This document shows, piece after piece, positions 1 through 10,265 of a stretch of 64,000 nt of DNA. The first letter of the stretch is position 1, and every line of letters begins with the position of its first letter. A program made the position numbers and the translations under genes. The notes under the pieces were generated by a model, which was not told the DNA's origin, searched no databases, and saw only the letters and a program-made list of their open reading frames with translations. Origin of the DNA: Lineolata rhizophorae (Eukaryota; Ascomycota; Dothideomycetes; Lineolatales; Lineolataceae); the NCBI GenBank assembly GCA_010093515.1, contig MU001688.1, forward strand, positions 141,940 to 205,939. The letters run 5' to 3'.

Positions 1-538
1 CACCTCCACCACCACCACTACCTCCTCCTCAACCCCCTCCCTCGACCCCGAGGACCTCTCCCTCAACGACATCCTCCGCCGCATCGGCATCGCCGAAACC
101 ATCTCCACCGACCCCGCCCCCGACCCCAACACCTCCACCACCACCAACCACCACCTCCGCCCCCCCTCCTTCAGCTCCACCACCACCACCACCACGAGCA
201 GCAGCGCCGCCGCCCCCGCCGACGACGACGACACCACCATCGCCACCGCCACCACCGCCGCCGACTTCGCCCCCGCCGCCGCCGCGAGCCTGCCGCCCCC
301 GCCGTCCGGCCTCGCGCCCGGCGTGCTGCCCGGCCCGGCCGGCGCGCCCGCGATGCAGCCGTTTGGGGGGTTTTGGGGCGGCGGAGGCGCGGAGGGTGCG
401 GGCGCGGGGGGTGCGTGGGCGGAGGGGGACTTTGGAGGGGTTGATGTGGGGTTGGGGGGGGATTTGGATGTCGGTGTGGGTGTGGGTTTGGATGTGGGAG
501 GGGGGCAGTGGGGGACGCAGGGTGGGGGGTGGGGTTAG
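1..538 (+). CDS. 3' end of an unrecognised protein gene (partial)
   Basis: Reading frame 2 is open from the first base of the window to a TAG ending at 538, about 178 codons. The start lies outside the window. The visible tail begins with Ser/Thr runs, then a short segment that looks ordered (around LNDILRRIGIAE, bases 60-100), then Thr/Ser-rich, Asp, Ala/Pro and finally Gly/Trp/Val-rich low complexity ending in QGGGWG. The acidic and Gly-rich composition resembles C-terminal tails of fungal regulatory proteins, but I cannot assign a family. Codons in the first half are strongly C-ending, as in other genes of this window, which favours this frame over the antisense open frame 171-824. Purine- and G-rich repetitive DNA follows the stop. 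Without the upstream domain no function should be inferred. Confidence 0.6.
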   Translation, partial: TSTTTTTSSSTPSLDPEDLSLNDILRRIGIAETISTDPAPDPNTSTTTNHHLRPPSFSSTTTTTTSSSAAAPADDDDTTIATATTAADFAPAAAASLPPPPSGLAPGVLPGPAGAPAMQPFGGFWGGGGAEGAGAGGAWAEGDFGGVDVGLGGDLDVGVGVGLDVGGGQWGTQGGGWG

Positions 539-3500
539 GGGGGAGGGGTGAGGAGGTTTCCGGAGGGTTTGAGTCGGAGGGGCGAGAGAGAGAGAGAGAA
601 TGGAGAGGGACGGCGGAACCGGTCCGGTGGACTCGGAAGGTCTGAAGGGACGAGTCTGGGCGGTCGAGGGGAAGTCGGGCTCCGGGTTCCGCTTGTCGGG
701 AGTCTTCCGGTTCGTCCGCCGGCGAAGGAGGAGAGCGAAAGGCGGGACGAGAAACCGGAACGCTTGCCGGGGTCGGCCGGCCGGCCTCCGGATCCAAGGG
801 TTTGTTAGCAGCTACTCGACTCACATTGCGGCGTTGAAATTGTCAAGATACCACTTTTCCTTTGTCGTGTTTTCTGGTTCCGTGTTTTGCGCCTTCTTTG
901 GTTTTTGGGAGCGGGTGAGCGAGATACTTCGCTGCGTTCTTGGGAACCCCCTTTTACTGTTTTTATTTTTATTTTTTTTCCTTTGTGGAGAATACTCGCG
1001 TGTGGGGTATTCAGCCTTAGGTCACGTACATACCTCGTTAATGTTGTCGCACTGGCTACGTACGACACGTTTCTACATACTCCGCTGTGGGTTGTTCCTG
1101 GCGTTGCTGTCTTGGTTCACACCGGCCCCCTACATTAATACGTAAACCTTTGTACTATCTACCTATGCTTTGCGCAAACGCTCCGCGAAACAGTGCTCGC
1201 ATTCACTCCCACGCTACACTCTCTCTCATACTACAGTTTGCTTTTCTTCCTCCCTTCACGATTTTTGACGAGGTCTCCTTTTGGGCTTTCTTACTGGAGG
1301 CTTTTCCTAGAGGCCTGCCTTGTCTGGTTGGGGGCGCTCATTCTTTCTTGTCGAATATACCCGGAAATGGCATTGACTTTCTTTGCGCTCGGACTATTGA
1401 GCAGCGGTTCATTTACACACTGGCAATGTTGGTGCAGAAAACGAGCGATGAGCGCGATGGGGAAGTGGAGGTCGGGGAATGCTGGGGACGGCCGGGTTGC
1501 GTTGCGTTTGCGCATTCTTCGCGCCAAAGGCTCTCTTTTCTTCCTCTTCTTTTTCTTTTTAGAGAAAGGCTTTTTTGGGTTATTTTTCGCTGTGTCAATG
1601 CTAGGTAGACCCGTTTCGGCGCATGAAGATGGGAGCAGGCCTTTTCATTCTGTCCCGCCGAGACGGGGACATACGGACGTACAGCAAGGGATACGGGGGG
1701 TGAATTTTGAACTTTATTTTGGTGGTTGTCGTGGCTTTTTATCTCTCCTTGTTTCTTCACCACCGCAACTCCTAATCGCAATCAAGCACTTCTCCCACTC
1801 TCGCCGTCGCTCCCTCCATCCCCTTCTTCGTCTGTATATTACTCCCAGTGACATCCTACCACGCTCCCGAGACCGCAAGAGGGGCAAAACGAGCCAGCGT
1901 TGCGAAAACAAGGAAGGCGGACGGAAGGAGGGGCACAGATATTCTGCTCGGTGAGAAAAACTCGGGCGGGCTACGCATGGCACGTAGCGTTGTACATAGG
2001 CCACTTCGTCCTACGCGCGAGGTAAAATGCCGCAGCAGGCGGGGTAGACTGACGCCTGCTGGTGCATGGGCCGGCGCCCACGCGCGCGACGTGATCGGCT
2101 TTGATTGACTGGACCCTTGTCGATCCCTCTTCCTCCCTTCCCTGTTTCTGGCGCTTCATTTATTTTTTCTTCTGATGCTCTCTTCTTCTTTTTCACGCCT
2201 TTTTGCCTTTGTCCGTGTTCTTCGTTGCCTGCTGTCGATGGTGGGCTCCGCCGGTGCGTGGACAATGTGCCTAGACCCATGACGGCATTCGGATGGACGG
2301 CGGGGCGGAGCGGGGCGGGTTGGGGCGGAGGAGGAGGGCGTTGGCGGGCCCCCCCCTGCTGCCGCCTCTGCTGGCGAGGCACGAAATGACATTATGTACT
2401 ACACGTGCAGCGCATCTCGCATCCTTAGACAATGCTGACTGAGTGTGGCCTGAGCTCTCCAGCGCTCCGCAGCCTCCAGCTTGGATCTCACGTTCCATTG
2501 GCTTCGCCTCCGGTTTGGACACGGGGGCCGGGTGAGCGAAACAAGGGCGCCTATCGGAAGGCTTGCCGGGCGGGCGACGCATCGCGGACACGCCCGTTCT
2601 GGTTTCATGTGGTTTTGCTTTTTCTTTCCTGTCGGCGGTTCGGCGGCGATGCGCGGATTGGACGATCGGCGCGCTAGCTGCGCTTTCATCGGCCCTCCTG
2701 GCTGCTGGGTGAGGTCATTACTTTCGTCAACAACCGCGTCCAAGCGGTTGCCATAATCGCTGTCCCCGGGACTTCTAAGAACCCGGCCGGCCGGTCTCGG
2801 AGGGGGATTCGCGCTGGGCTAGGTGCGAAGCTCCGCCGACGGATCCTAGCTGTCAGGTGGATTTTAGAGAGACCGGCGAACGGGCAAGTATGCGCTACTA
2901 TTAGAGTAGATGGGCAATAACGATGCTGTCGTAGGTATGCAGGATGGCCGGCTACTCAAAGTTCTCTTGAATCGGGTCTAGGTGCTAATCAGCTACTATC
3001 TCAACAAGGTTTCAATATGAGTAAGTGGGCGTGCAAAAGCCCGCCCTCTTTAGCCATTTTAACTTTAAGCTTTTGTACCTTTTTCCTTAGACTTTTTTGC
3101 CCTCATAATGCCCTTGGACAAAGTGAATGGTGATCATTTTCCTTTTACTTACATGATCATCTATTGTGTTCTTTAGACGGCAGTATGTGGACGAAGTGGA
3201 TAACTATCTGGCCCAAATCACCAGAATATCTCGGCACATTCTATCTAGCTCCCAAGCGCTCCAGGTTGGCATGGATACTGGTTCTAACTACTCGCTGCTC
3301 TGAGTCCTAATTACGTCTCGGACAAACAGCGAGGCCCACAGAACTGAGGATGCCGGCAACGAATGGCAACAACAATGGCCACAACGATAAGAGGTACATC
3401 AAATCATTTGTTGAGTCCTCGAATGTGCTTCGGCGAATCGGGCTGAGCTCTATTTTCGTCCCACGGCGCGGCGTTCAGGGCGCACTCCGGCTCGGAAGGA

Positions 3501-5566
3501 ACGACTTGGACTCGGTCAAGATAATTTCAAAAGGTCCGCCAGTTTTCCCGGCTGTTTCACTCTACTCATGTATTTCTATTCTCCGTGGCGCGATGTGTAG
3601 GATATACATATTCTGCAAGCTAAGGCTCTACAGGAAAACTCTTGAACATGGTGGTGATGGATGGGGCATTGGGATTGTGCTCCGGGGTGAGTCTGCAGGA
3701 CATATCTAACTACTGCCACTTTATTTGAGTTCGCGGGAAAATGTCATTTGAGTATATTGGGTAGTGTTTTTGAATTATCCGCTTTATGAAGAAGATTTAG
3801 CTAAGGCACACTGATAAAGGGACCGACACGCCTGAGTGACTAGATGACTATATTTCACTTCGGAGCTTTACTAGAGATTGACGGGAGGCTTCTTGACGCA
3901 ATTGGAGTGAGACTGGAATCAATAACAAGCTTAAATCGGACACCCAAATCATGCGAAATAAACGCCCCCGGTACATTTATTCCACTTGCGACATCAAGCA
4001 TACTCTTGGTCGTCACTAAACACGAGACGACGAGTATTCGATACATCGCTTGCATATCTATGACGCATTCAGCCGCCGGACCCCGTTCCGTGCGGAGTGC
4101 ATCGGAATTCGAAAACACGACCCAAGAATCACGCAAACGCGAGGTGCGGTGCCATGGGAAAGTGAAGGAGCACGAGAGCGAAGGAAGCTACCGAGCCATA
4201 TGACGTCGGAGAAGCCAAGAATCAGACCACACTTGCGGAAGCGAGGCACGTCGTGCATTAGCCGGTCGGTCGCCCGTCGACCCCGGAGCCCCATGTCTGC
4301 GCCGGAGCCCTGCTGTGGCTGGTGTGCGACGCAGCCGCGCGCCGAGACGCCGGTCTGGCCAGGGGAAACGGGCGGTTTGGCCGGTGGGGGGAGGAGAGGG
4401 GCCAGGGGGAGAGGGCGGAGCAGCGTCCAGGTAAAACCAACCACCGCACGTGTCGGGCGAACAACCTTATCTGGCAATCGACGATCGGGTCGAGATCATC
4501 GGCGAGACGGCAGACGGCGGGAGCGCATGGCTGCACCGGCGTAGCTTGGCGCAGCGGATGCTAAGACTTTTAGACCCGAAGCTGGTCCTACATATTTGTT
4601 TGCTCCCGAACCCATGTCCCAAATGGCCGTCGGGAAAGCTTGATTGTTCGAGCGCAGGGAGTCTAATGCTCCTTCCGTTGAATCGGACTAGTGCCGGCCC
4701 AAGGGTGTTGTTGAGTTGCTCCCACTTACATTTGACATACCTAGGTGATGTTATTCGTCTCTTGGTAATTTCATTGTGCTACAGGTCTACGTTATAGGAA
4801 TGTGCCATTCCTGGAACACGTGCCCGACATGCTACGTAGTAGAAGTGAGTAAACATTTTGCAGGGTCGGACGACTCGTCGCGGCCCTTGAAACGGTACAA
4901 AAATATCCCTTCACTATAGTCTTCTCATACGTACGTCAACAACATCAAAATATCTATATGCGGAACCTTCACCTACGTCACCCTAAATGTTCCTTATTTT
5001 GCGTTACCACAGCACAACTTCTCATCCATCCTTCCATTTTCAATTTTCGCCATTGTCCGCTAAGTTTCCAACAAAGTAGCCAGAGAACTCTTTAGCAATA
5101 AAACTAGACCGGAGTCATTCAGTGACATACGAATGCCATACGTGATCACCACGTAAGTCTTCATTGACCTCTTACATAAAATGACTGCCAGTATTGCAGT
5201 ACATTGCTAGTTAGGCAAATTAATCTTACAGAGGCCTTGGCTTCTGTAGAACATGGCGATGTCGAGCAACCGCCTATATATTCGACCAGTCAGATAATCG
5301 CACAGACTGCCAATCAATTTGCCCGAATTCTTTGCATGTTTAATCAAATGACTATTTAGTTCCTCAAAGCTACCCGTGCCACAAATTGTCGCCGTGACCT
5401 ATTCGGATCTACGTTCTACAGGACGCACGCATTGTGAGCAAATGTATTCCACGATTGGTGTTCACCATAGATATGCTGAAGATGTGTAAAACAACAGATA
5501 CCAAGTATAGAGAATAACACCTCATATTCGCCTGCCACGAGCGACGATGCCATTTCTCCCACCGCC
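539..5566. other. 5-kb spacer without a supportable gene
   Basis: Bases 539-1000 look like the 3' flank of the partial gene, with G-rich then T-rich tracts. Bases 1000-2750 are mixed and T-rich; their open frames translate to Phe/Leu/Arg/Ser-rich nonsense. Bases 2760-5560 are AT-richer. The only faintly gene-like item is an ATG frame at 3350-3709 (+, 119 codons) with a canonical GTGAGT at about 3686 and a CTAAC-like branch site at about 3708 shortly before a possible acceptor. The product (MPATNGNNNG start) matches nothing I know. Overlapping frames at 3844-4203 (+) and 3855-4136 (-) are no better. I see no terminal repeats or recognisable mobile element. Confidence 0.5.
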
Positions 5567-7403
5567 TCAAAAAGGCGGGAAATGCTGCTCCCCGAGCCTG
5601 ACCTGCCTCCGCCTCCGCTGCCTGACCTCATACCACGCATACAGCCCCAGAATCGTCCCGAGCACCGCCATCGCCACCACCCACAGGACCCAGAAGTCGC
5701 GCCCGCCGGGCCCGTACCCGCGCGTGTTGATGCCCAGGATCGCCGCCACCGTCGTGAAGGGCAGGAACACCGTCGTGATGATGGCCAGCAGCGCCAGGCT
5801 CCGGCTGCGGATCGCGCTCTCCTTGCCCTCGCCCACGGCGATCAGCGAGCCCAGCAGCGTCTGGTTGCGCGCGATGCGCGCGCAGTGCGCCGTGATCATG
5901 CGCGAGACCTGCTCGAAGTCGCGGTCGAGCTCGGCGGCGACGGCCCGGGCGGCTTCGTCGTCGCCGCCGTCGCCGTCCTTGTCGTCGTTGTAGCCGCCGC
6001 TCTTTCTCCTCTTTCTGCCGCTCCTCGCCTTTTTCATCTTCGGCGGAGGACGCGTCGCTGAGGTCGTCACGCCCTTCATAGCCGCCGCCGCCGGAGAAGA
6101 AGCGCACGGCCATGACAGCTGCCCTTGGCCCGCGCACCATCGACGCGTCTCGGCGATCAGCGCGCGGTACTTCCCCGCGCGGCGCGCGTGCACGAAGAGT
6201 TCCTTGTCCAGGTGCTCAAGGGTGCCGGGTCCCAGGTCCGCACGCTCCAGGCAGTGCTCGACCGTGACGAGCTCGCGCTCGACGTAGCGGCAGGCGACGG
6301 TCCACTCGGAGGCGACTGTGCGGAGCAAGTCGCGGGTGAGGACGAAGGGGCAGGCGCGTGCGATAGTGGCTAGGGCGGAGCTGCTGTGGGACAAGTAGAA
6401 GAGGAAGGTGGTGCGGAGGGAGAGGTGGGTTGGGAGGTGGCGGCCTGGGTCGTGCGTTGCAGGGGATGGGAGGCCGAGGAAAGGGCGGAATATCGGGGGG
6501 CTGACGAAGCCATCAGAAGGGTCAAGCCGGAAAGGGGGGTCGAGAAGGATGATGCCTGGACGGGATTAGGTGCATTGTTAGTTCCGGGAGGCTTCTGGAA
6601 ACTGAAAGTTCGTATGTACCATTCCACTCCGCATCGTATCTCGGACCCCCGAACCAAATCGTCATCGACTGCCTCGGTAGTAGCACGTGCTCGAACTCCT
6701 CTTCCGTTCCATATCTCCTCATCGGACACAGCTTGCCCGCCTTACGCGCCGTGTAACTCGCGCCCGAGTCCGAAAAGACATGATTCGGGCACTCACCGGC
6801 GCACGCGCCGGGAATGAACACGCGCGGGCTAATAAACTCGATCCGGTGGAAGTCCTGCCCATCCTTGACGCAGCGCAGTGGCGGGATCTGCTCCCGCACC
6901 TCACTCAGAAAGTACCACACGCCGTTGTGTAGATGCTCGGTGAACATCTGCGGGTCGATGTCAAAAGCCCCCCCGAGCAGACACATAGCGCCAGGGCTGG
7001 GGTTCTCGATGATGAAAAGGCGGCCGTGGATTTGATGAGGTTTTCGGTCTAGCATGTTTCGTAGCAAGTGTTCGAGTTCCTCGTCGCCTTCGAGTGCGGA
7101 CGCGTCATTGTCCCAGGCTTCATTACCGCCGTAAGGCGGAGTAAAAGAGAATTTGGGTGCCTCAGAACTTGGTATTTCCACTAGCGTGGTCCTTGTTGTG
7201 GAACGGAGAGACTTTGAGCCTTCCCCTTTACTGAGAAAGCTATCTAGTTCGGAAAGCCTCCGGCAGTTTCTGGCGGCGCAAGCAACGAACTGGCGATATT
7301 GAGTGGCCGCGTTCGCCACATATGCACATTCTCGGTCCGAAGGGGAACTGAATTGGGAGAAATTTCTTTGGTGGGACAGTTTGTCGAGGTTAAAGTGCGC
7401 CAT
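5567..7403 (-). CDS. CorA-like membrane protein (fungal family, GIN variant of GMN)
   Basis: Two exons: 7403-6620 and 6555-5567, with a 64-base intron (6556-6619; GTACAT donor, CTAAC branch site, CAG acceptor). Product 590 aa. Splicing restores the stretch AEWNGIILLDPPFRL, characteristic of fungal CorA-like proteins. The 7403 ATG is the first ATG; the frame upstream opens only with TTG. The N-terminal half holds FIIENPSPG, LLGGAFDIDPQMFTEHL and WYFLSEVRE, the conserved cytoplasmic core of the family. The C-terminus has two hydrophobic segments, LALLAIITTVFLPFTTVAAI and FWVLWVVAMAVLGTILGL. Between them the CorA signature Gly-Met-Asn reads Gly-Ile-Asn. In true Mg2+ channels this loop is the selectivity filter, so transport and ion preference are uncertain here. 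A charged Lys/Arg/Asp-rich linker precedes the helices. A TATA-like TTTATATT lies just upstream of the ATG. Confidence 0.85.
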
Positions 7404-8238
7404 TCCCGAGGATTCCCTATCAGAGAATATAAAAAGCTTCACAACGACCAATTCCTTAGTACAACTCGGTCCCGGCTCAAATTTCCGTTTTCCAGTTGGC
7501 CCGGCCTAGGAAATTTGGACGCTTTTAAATAATCGCATTAATGAGCCTGCTTCACACCTGCAGAATTATTAAACGATTTAGCCTTCCCGAGGCTATAATC
7601 CAGTTATGTCGATGCTAGAGTTAACAATAATGGTCATGGACCCATAATTCCAGACAATCCGGGCAAAGGGATAGTCTGGGGTAGAAAGTGCGCACCTGCA
7701 TGAGGCCAATACGAACGGAGAACAAGGCTTAGCTGAAAACATCCCGACCGCGCTCTCCATTTGGATAATCCAGTCGCCGGTGAAGCGTAAGCTGCGCAAG
7801 GCTGACTAATGGACAGTCGTTGGCTTGCTAACCCGCGAAGTGAACCCGCATTCCCAAGTTTGGAAACCGCTAAAACTTGAGGCTGCAGACACGAAGGGGA
7901 TTGGGTGGGGGTAATTTTATATATACTTACCTTCTATGACGAATCTATGGGGGCCATCTTCACTTAGCCTAGACTTATCGCCCGCTCAAGTGAGACACTG
8001 CAGCGCTAAGATTGTAGTCAACGAGCTTCCGTACTACTTTGTTTGCTTCCCTTTTTTCTTGCCTTTCGCTCTGGTGTTAGCATATATATAGCTCCTCGCC
8101 AGCAGCATCGCACTTGAAGTGCGATACTATGCCAGTCTTTTGGCCAAGTTGGCTAGTTGCAGGCTGGGGTACGCTAGACCTAACATCTGGCCTGAAAATT
8201 TATCCAGTTGAAATTTGATTGTTTATTGCAATTCTCGC
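7404..8238. other. Spacer between the CorA-like gene and ZNG1
   Basis: This contains the promoter side of the CorA-like gene and the 3' flank of ZNG1. Bases 7560-7980 are AT-rich with only short open frames (the longest, 7593-7799 on -, has no recognisable product). A pyrimidine-rich segment (about 8036-8075) and a TATATATA run (about 8082-8090) are present. No RNA gene or repeat recognised. Confidence 0.4.
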
Positions 8239-9916
8239 TCATCCATCTGAGGGTGTAGTAACAGCCGAATTCAAGCTTTGCTCGAAAATGCTCTTCTGCA
8301 AGCCCCTTCCAATGAGCACCAATTTGCCCGAGGTTCCAGCCGCCGTGCTACTGGCTGTGGATGACTGACCACCCTCTGAAGAACTATTGCGTTCGTCTAA
8401 GACCTCGAAAACCTCGCGGACTCCTTGTAGCAGCTTTACACTGCCGTCAGTAAACAGGATACGACCCTTAAGCCTGTGAACCTCGAACGCGTCGCTTTTG
8501 CTCCTAGAGCTGGAACGTGGCGGCGGTAGTGTCGACTCCCAAAGAACTGACTGAAGCCATGAATCTAGCCGGGATAAAGCATCAGTTGGGAGGCATGGAA
8601 CTGTGAGTGTTATCGTTGATATCGTCTATAGATAGTCATTGTTAGTTAAATCTCTAGACTACCCACTATTCCGGTACCAACTGTACAAAATCATACCGGG
8701 TCAAGGTGACTGTGCCCTTTGGACGCAAAGTCAACCTGCTCCGAGCTGACTGAATCGTAAGCATGAAGGTCGAGAAGCATGCCCTCAAGCTGCGGGACAT
8801 GGCTATGCTGCGTGACGTGGATCCTAGCCAGACCGTTGATAGCCGCGACTCGATCCTTTAGTACTTCTAGTTGCTCATCTGACACAAGGTCGGCTTTGTT
8901 AATTATGACTATATCCGCGTGCGAGATCTGCAAGTGGGCCGTGGTGAGTTCTGGTCCTCGGTACTCATGACCGTCGTGTTCCTTCTCGCGGTCGGGGATA
9001 TGCTCTGGTGCTGGCTCGTTTAGACAACGGAGGATGTTCTTGGCGTCAACGAGAGTGACGATGCCGTCCAGGTAAATGGTGCTTCCTAAACCTTCGTCGA
9101 CCCAGAAGAGCGGCGCGATGTTGCCAGGGTCGGCGAGACCCGTAGTCTCGAGAAGAATATAGTCGAAAACGCCACGCCTTTCCATTAGTGACTCAATAGC
9201 ATTTACGCCAGAATCTCTGCGAGACGTTAGGATATGAGTTAGTGTGATATTCATAGATAACTAACTTTACTGAGCAACAAATGCAGCCGTTGGCAAGCTC
9301 CAACCATTCTTCAACTTGCTGGCCGTCCTTGTTGACCGTGAGGCTCTTTTCAATGTCCACAGCTGAACGCCATCATAATTAACCAACGGCATAGAGTGGA
9401 GAATAGAATTACATACAGTCGCCAAATTCTATCCAAGGCCGCCTATTAGCCTTTGTCAATCTGAGAGTTCGATCTGTTGTAGTAACACGTACCATTTAAA
9501 ATAACGGCAATCTTCTTGCCATGCCGCGCACTTAAAATGTAGTTCAAGAGCGTAGTCTTTCCGGCTCCAAGGTATCCTATGAGTTTGTTAATGAGTGGTT
9601 AGAATCAGCTTGAATTACGGTCTGCAATATCCTGCGTTTTCGGCCATCGTATGAATGGTCTGGTTGCTTGCCTGTAGAGTGCTACAACACACCTCTAAGT
9701 GAAAGAGCCATACTGAATATCGTATGGGCCAAATATATCAAGAATTTGGCGAGAGAAGAAGTGAGCCTATTCCTTACCTGTGACAATTGTAATCGGTACT
9801 TTAACTAGAGATAGCTCGTCGAGGTCTGTGGAAACCGGATCCTCGAGCTCCTGCGTGGAAGACTCCGCCCCGACGAGAAGCGGGGGAGCATCATCCATGT
9901 CAGCATCAAGATTCAT
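8239..9916 (-). CDS. ZNG1: Zinc-regulated GTPase metalloprotein activator (COG0523/CobW family)
   Basis: Six exons: 9916-9778, 9576-9493, 9428-9417, 9362-9266, 9216-8697, 8625-8239. Product 412 aa. The splice model is fixed by restored family motifs: Walker [10 protein letters not shown] (residues 47-55), VILNEFGDS spanning the 12-base third exon, the metal-binding GCICC (Cys105, Cys107, Cys108), [11 protein letters not shown] (132-142), and the guanine-specificity NKAD (217-220). The CobW C-terminal domain (about 285-412) includes EVHRLKGR and LVLIGRGL. Homologues (yeast YNR029C, vertebrate ZNG1) use GTP hydrolysis to hand zinc to client proteins, notably methionine aminopeptidase 1. The N-terminal DDAPPLLVG sits where the vertebrate protein has its client-docking CPELVP motif; equivalence is my inference. 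A TATATAAA box lies about 70 bases upstream of the ATG. The gene is divergent from MOB3 across 349 bases. Confidence 0.95.
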
Positions 9917-10265
9917 TCTCCAAAAGGGTCCGGATAAGAAGGTCGCGAGTGAGTGGAGTGGAGGTTTTTGCGGCGGAAGCTGACTTTATATATGTTTGCC
10001 TCTCTGGGTCTTGGCGCCATTTGCTGGCAAGGATGGGGCTCGGCAAATCCTAAGCGCCGGTCGGACTTCCTACGGAGTCGACCTCGGACCACGACCGTCT
10101 TCTACTGCTGCACACGACGTGCCAGCGCGTCACCCGCTCGACACCGTGTTGTTTCGTACCGCCGCGGTGCTCGCGCTGCCCGCCACCGTTCCGAATTCCT
10201 CGGCTGCCAATAGTGTACGTGCGGATTGCAGGTCCTCCGCTCACCATCGCGCTCGTCCAGCCATC
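9917..10265. promoter_or_regulatory. Bidirectional promoter, ZNG1 / MOB3
   Basis: This 349-base gap separates the divergent start codons of ZNG1 (9916) and MOB3 (10266). A TATATAAA element on the minus strand (about 9986-9993) serves ZNG1. The MOB3 side is GC-rich and has no TATA box I can see; its frame is open upstream of the ATG from 9996, but residues there look non-conserved. Both promoters must lie in this gap. Confidence 0.6.

Noticed and set aside
171-824. A 217-codon minus-strand frame at the window start
   Set aside because: It is Pro/Ser/Arg repeats antisense to the partial gene; the plus frame has normal codon bias and is continuous from the window edge.
1193-1954. A 253-codon plus-strand frame rich in Phe, Leu and Arg
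   Set aside because: The sequence is a T-rich 3' flank; hydrophobic runs come from poly-pyrimidine DNA and no family or splice structure supports it.
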